Positions 61,265 through 64,000 of a stretch of DNA of 64,000 nucleotides are shown here, one piece after another; positions within the stretch are counted from its first letter, which is position 1, and the number at the start of each line of letters is the position of its first letter. Source of the DNA: Parabacteroides hominis (GTDB taxonomy: Bacteria; Bacteroidota; Bacteroidia; Bacteroidales; Tannerellaceae); NCBI RefSeq assembly GCF_014287585.1, contig NZ_JACOOJ010000002.1, positions 124,001 to 188,000 on the forward strand, given 5' to 3'. The position numbers were made by a program, and so were the translations under genes. Under the pieces are notes generated by a model. It did no database searches and was not told the origin of the DNA. It saw only the letters and a list, made by a program, of their open reading frames with translations.

Positions 61265-64000
61265 TTAAAGTGATAACTTGATTCCAAATTGCAAACTACG
61301 AGTCAGTGGGAATGCGGTATATTCAGGATCCCATCCTTCCCAACCGGTAAATGTATAAAGGTTCTTTCCTGTCAAAAATAGTTGCAACTGACCGATAACT
61401 CCCGTTTTTTGCAATAACTTCTTATCGAACGTATACATCAAAGAAACATCCTGAAGACGGACAAAACCTCTACTCTGATAGATATCGGTCGCAATCTGCT
61501 GGTTCCTGAACAGGGCAAGTCCCTCATTCGAGCGATTCTCCGGTGTCCAATACTCCCGGGTAGAAGGCTGGTTCAGACGGATTACATAATCAGAACTATT
61601 ATTAGGAGCCAAAAGACCGTTACCTCCCATATAATAGCCTCCTCCACCCAACATCGAGTTCAGCATAAAGTACAAAGACCAGTTTTTCCATGTCAACGTA
61701 TTGTTAAAGCTGAAGCGGCAACTCGGATTCTTGTTACCGATGATCTTACGGTCATGTTCTGCATCGATCTTTCCATCTCCATTCAAATCGGCATACTTCT
61801 GTTGTCCCGGATACCAACCGTCATAAATTTCACCGGAATACAAGTCCTCCTCTTGCCAAACACCGATCATCTCATACGAATAGATAGCCCCGATCGATTC
61901 GCCGACAAACCAACCGTTCGTCAAATCCTGTGTAGCCCCATCACCATAGAGTTCTGTAATCTTATCCCGATTCAACGAGAAAGTCAAACCTGATGTCCAA
62001 GAGAAATTACGATTCTGAATGTTTACGGAATTAAGTTCGACTTCCAAACCTTTATTCTCCACACCGCCTAAGTTGGCCCAAACCCAGCTATATCCGGTGA
62101 CATTCGGCAACGTACGCTTAACCAACACATCCGACGTCTTTGATTTATACACTTCAAACGAACCGTTCAGACGCTGGTTAAAAAAACCGAAATCGACACC
62201 GAAGTTCCAAGAAGAGGTACGTTCCCATTTCAAGTCCTTATTAGCCATCGCAGAAGGGTATAAAGAGATCACCTTGTCATCATTATAATTGTAAGCACCT
62301 AATCCTAACTTAGCAAGTGAAGCATAACGACCGATTCCCTGGTTTCCATTCTGTCCATAAGAAAGACGCAACTTCAAATAGGTATCTTCAAACGGATTAA
62401 AATCTTCTTCCGAAATCACCCAACCGATAGACGCGGAAGGAAGCGTCACATATTTATTATTGCTACCGAAGCCGGAATAACCATCCCGTCGAACCGTACC
62501 CGTCAACAAATAACGATTCTTATAGCTGTAATTGACACGTCCCATCAGACCGACATTAGATTCCTGCCAAGCCGTACTTGCTTCGGTAAACAAGGTCCCG
62601 ATACCCAAATTGTTATATCCCAAATTGTCCGTATCAAACGATTCGGCAGTAGCAGTAGTCTTATCTCCCCATCTCTTTTCCGTCGTATAAACAAATGTAG
62701 CATTCAACGAATGATCACCAAACTCTCTTTGGAAAGCGAAAATATGGTTGAACAAATAGGCATTTTCATTTTCCGGTTCTTTCACAGCCTTTCCGTTATT
62801 AATAAAACCGCCATCCACGTCTGCCGGATAAAACGTATTATTATCCCGATGATAGCGAGTCGTAGAATAATTGAAATCATAAGACAAACCTTTGATAAAA
62901 GGAACATCCACACGTCCGGTCAACGTTAGGAAAAGCGTGTTTCGCAAATCCGAATTATCGATAGCCAGATATTGCAACGGGTCTTTCATGGCCGATTCAT
63001 TCGCAAACTCCATCCGATAATATCCCGGCGTATCAAAATCATAAGTAGCCATAGGAGTCGCTTTTGTCGCATAATCAAAATTGGCAGAAACACCCGAATA
63101 ATCACGATGGGAAAAATTGACATTTGCTCCGATTTTCAACCAATCCGTCACTTTCGTATCTACTTTCGCATTGAAAGTATAACGTTTGAACTGGTCATTC
63201 AACAGCAAACCTTCTTCATCATGGTAAGCACCTGACAAATAATAATTGACATATTCCGAACTCCCTCCGACACCTAAGTTATAATCCTGTGTCAAACCGG
63301 TCCGCATCACTTTATCTATCCAATCGATATCCGTGCCCAACATATAGTTATCTTTCTCTTCCTGCGATCTCAAATAATAGGCTCTCGCCTCTTTAGTCGA
63401 AACATCCGGATAAGCGGGACGGCCGGCATCACTTGTCGGATTTGTCTGATACCAAGCATGCAAGTCCTGCTGATTGGCATAATCAGCCAAACGCATCGTA
63501 TACTCTTCCGCATTCATATAGCTTGCGCTGTAGTTAGAGGCAGACTGTGTTCCTATCGACATATTGAAGGAAACGGTCGGTTTCTCTGTTTTCCCTTTTT
63601 TAGTCGTTACCAGAATCACACCATTTGCAGAACGTGCACCATACACAGCCGCCGCACTTGCATCTTTCAAGATATCGATACTGCTGATGTCGTTTACGTT
63701 GATATCAGACATAGATCCATTATAAATAATACCGTCCAAAACGATCAGAGGATTTTGAGAGGCAGAAAACGAATTTGTCCCGCGAATACTCAAACTTACA
63801 TCTTCTCCGGCATATCCGCTCTGAGCGGTATTGACACCGGCGGTAGATCCGACAAGAGCCTGAGATAAACTCGTATTAGAGACAGCCAGCGAATTTTCCA
63901 AATTAACCCTTTTCACAGCACCTGTCAAGTCTTTCTTTTTCATAGTTCCATATCCGACAACCACTACTTCTTCCAATGTTTCGGCATCTTCCCGGAGTGT
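61265..64000 (-). CDS. SusC/RagA TonB-linked outer-membrane protein, 5' end outside the window
   Basis: 911 codons are visible and the frame is open through base 64000. The first visible residues are TLREDAETLEEVVVVGYGTMKKKDLTG, here cited only as the plug start; the signal peptide and the CarboxypepD_reg-like domain lie beyond the edge. A TTG near 63976 is an internal codon, not a start. Plug landmarks are SVRG-like VSLSIRGTNSFSASQNPLIVLDG and DILKDASAAAVYGARSANGVILVTTKKG. The barrel ends with TRSLQFGIKLSL. It imports the ligand captured by the paired SusD. Confidence 0.93.
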   Translation of the reverse strand, partial: TLREDAETLEEVVVVGYGTMKKKDLTGAVKRVNLENSLAVSNTSLSQALVGSTAGVNTAQSGYAGEDVSLSIRGTNSFSASQNPLIVLDGIIYNGSMSDINVNDISSIDILKDASAAAVYGARSANGVILVTTKKGKTEKPTVSFNMSIGTQSASNYSASYMNAEEYTMRLADYANQQDLHAWYQTNPTSDAGRPAYPDVSTKEARAYYLRSQEEKDNYMLGTDIDWIDKVMRTGLTQDYNLGVGGSSEYVNYYLSGAYHDEEGLLLNDQFKRYTFNAKVDTKVTDWLKIGANVNFSHRDYSGVSANFDYATKATPMATYDFDTPGYYRMEFANESAMKDPLQYLAIDNSDLRNTLFLTLTGRVDVPFIKGLSYDFNYSTTRYHRDNNTFYPADVDGGFINNGKAVKEPENENAYLFNHIFAFQREFGDHSLNATFVYTTEKRWGDKTTATAESFDTDNLGYNNLGIGTLFTEASTAWQESNVGLMGRVNYSYKNRYLLTGTVRRDGYSGFGSNNKYVTLPSASIGWVISEEDFNPFEDTYLKLRLSYGQNGNQGIGRYASLAKLGLGAYNYNDDKVISLYPSAMANKDLKWERTSSWNFGVDFGFFNQRLNGSFEVYKSKTSDVLVKRTLPNVTGYSWVWANLGGVENKGLEVELNSVNIQNRNFSWTSGLTFSLNRDKITELYGDGATQDLTNGWFVGESIGAIYSYEMIGVWQEEDLYSGEIYDGWYPGQQKYADLNGDGKIDAEHDRKIIGNKNPSCRFSFNNTLTWKNWSLYFMLNSMLGGGGYYMGGNGLLAPNNSSDYVIRLNQPSTREYWTPENRSNEGLALFRNQQIATDIYQSRGFVRLQDVSLMYTFDKKLLQKTGVIGQLQLFLTGKNLYTFTGWEGWDPEYTAFPLTRSLQFGIKLSL

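Overview
The window reads as a chromosomal segment of a gut-type Bacteroidales bacterium, most likely Parabacteroides or a close relative. The evidence is two SusC/SusD pairs, a fimbrillin-type lipoprotein, DUF6078 and DUF6057 family proteins, many lipoprotein signals, promoters with the Bacteroidota -7 element TAnnTTTG, and mostly weak Shine-Dalgarno signals. The genus is an inference; no rRNA or tRNA gene was seen.

Layout. 1-3.3 kb (minus): exporter operon of a HlyD-type adaptor and two FtsX-type permeases, the last cut by the left edge, behind a textbook sigma-54 promoter. 3.5-10.7 kb: PepSY-like lipoprotein, GH2 glycosidase, Dcu-type C4-dicarboxylate carrier, DUF6078 protein, a 22-bp tandem repeat array, and an AAA-ATPase/PD-(D/E)XK protein. 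10.7-20.8 kb (minus): a potassium-uptake (Kdp) locus of unusual build, with a 33-aa membrane ORF, a frameshifted kdpF, kdpA, kdpB, kdpC, an outer-membrane barrel, a stand-alone KdpD N-terminal sensor domain and a separate PAS histidine kinase. An NtrC-type sigma-54 activator lies just upstream, with a sigma-54 promoter and three dyads between it and the operon. 20.8-27.0 kb (minus): nitrite ammonification (nrfHA) with system II cytochrome c maturation genes, a porin and a Crp/Fnr regulator; a perfect 18-bp palindrome lies upstream of nrfH. 27.1-34.2 kb: OmpA-like lipoprotein, fimbrillin-like protein, sugar MFS transporter, DUF4153 protein, Hsp20, ferritin, SGNH hydrolase. 34.2-41.5 kb: glycine-betaine ABC transporter, PAS histidine kinase, peroxiredoxin, M64 peptidase. 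41.6-49.7 kb (minus): SusC/SusD pair followed by a DUF6057 membrane protein and a TolB-like lipoprotein with one CXXCH haem motif. 49.7-51.2 kb: gene-free, packed with long inverted repeats. 51.2-55.2 kb: PD-(D/E)XK transposase-family protein with a second 22-bp array upstream, pirin, IMP dehydrogenase-like enzyme. 55.3-64 kb (minus): polysaccharide-utilisation locus with GH116 enzyme, Tat-exported Gfo/Idh/MocA oxidoreductase, SusD, and SusC cut by the right edge.

The most interesting signals are the sigma-54-wired split Kdp system, the second sigma-54 promoter at the exporter, and two unrelated-sequence 22-bp dyad arrays that each lie a few hundred bases upstream of a PD-(D/E)XK gene. All family names come from reading translated sequence and remembered family features; no database search was run.
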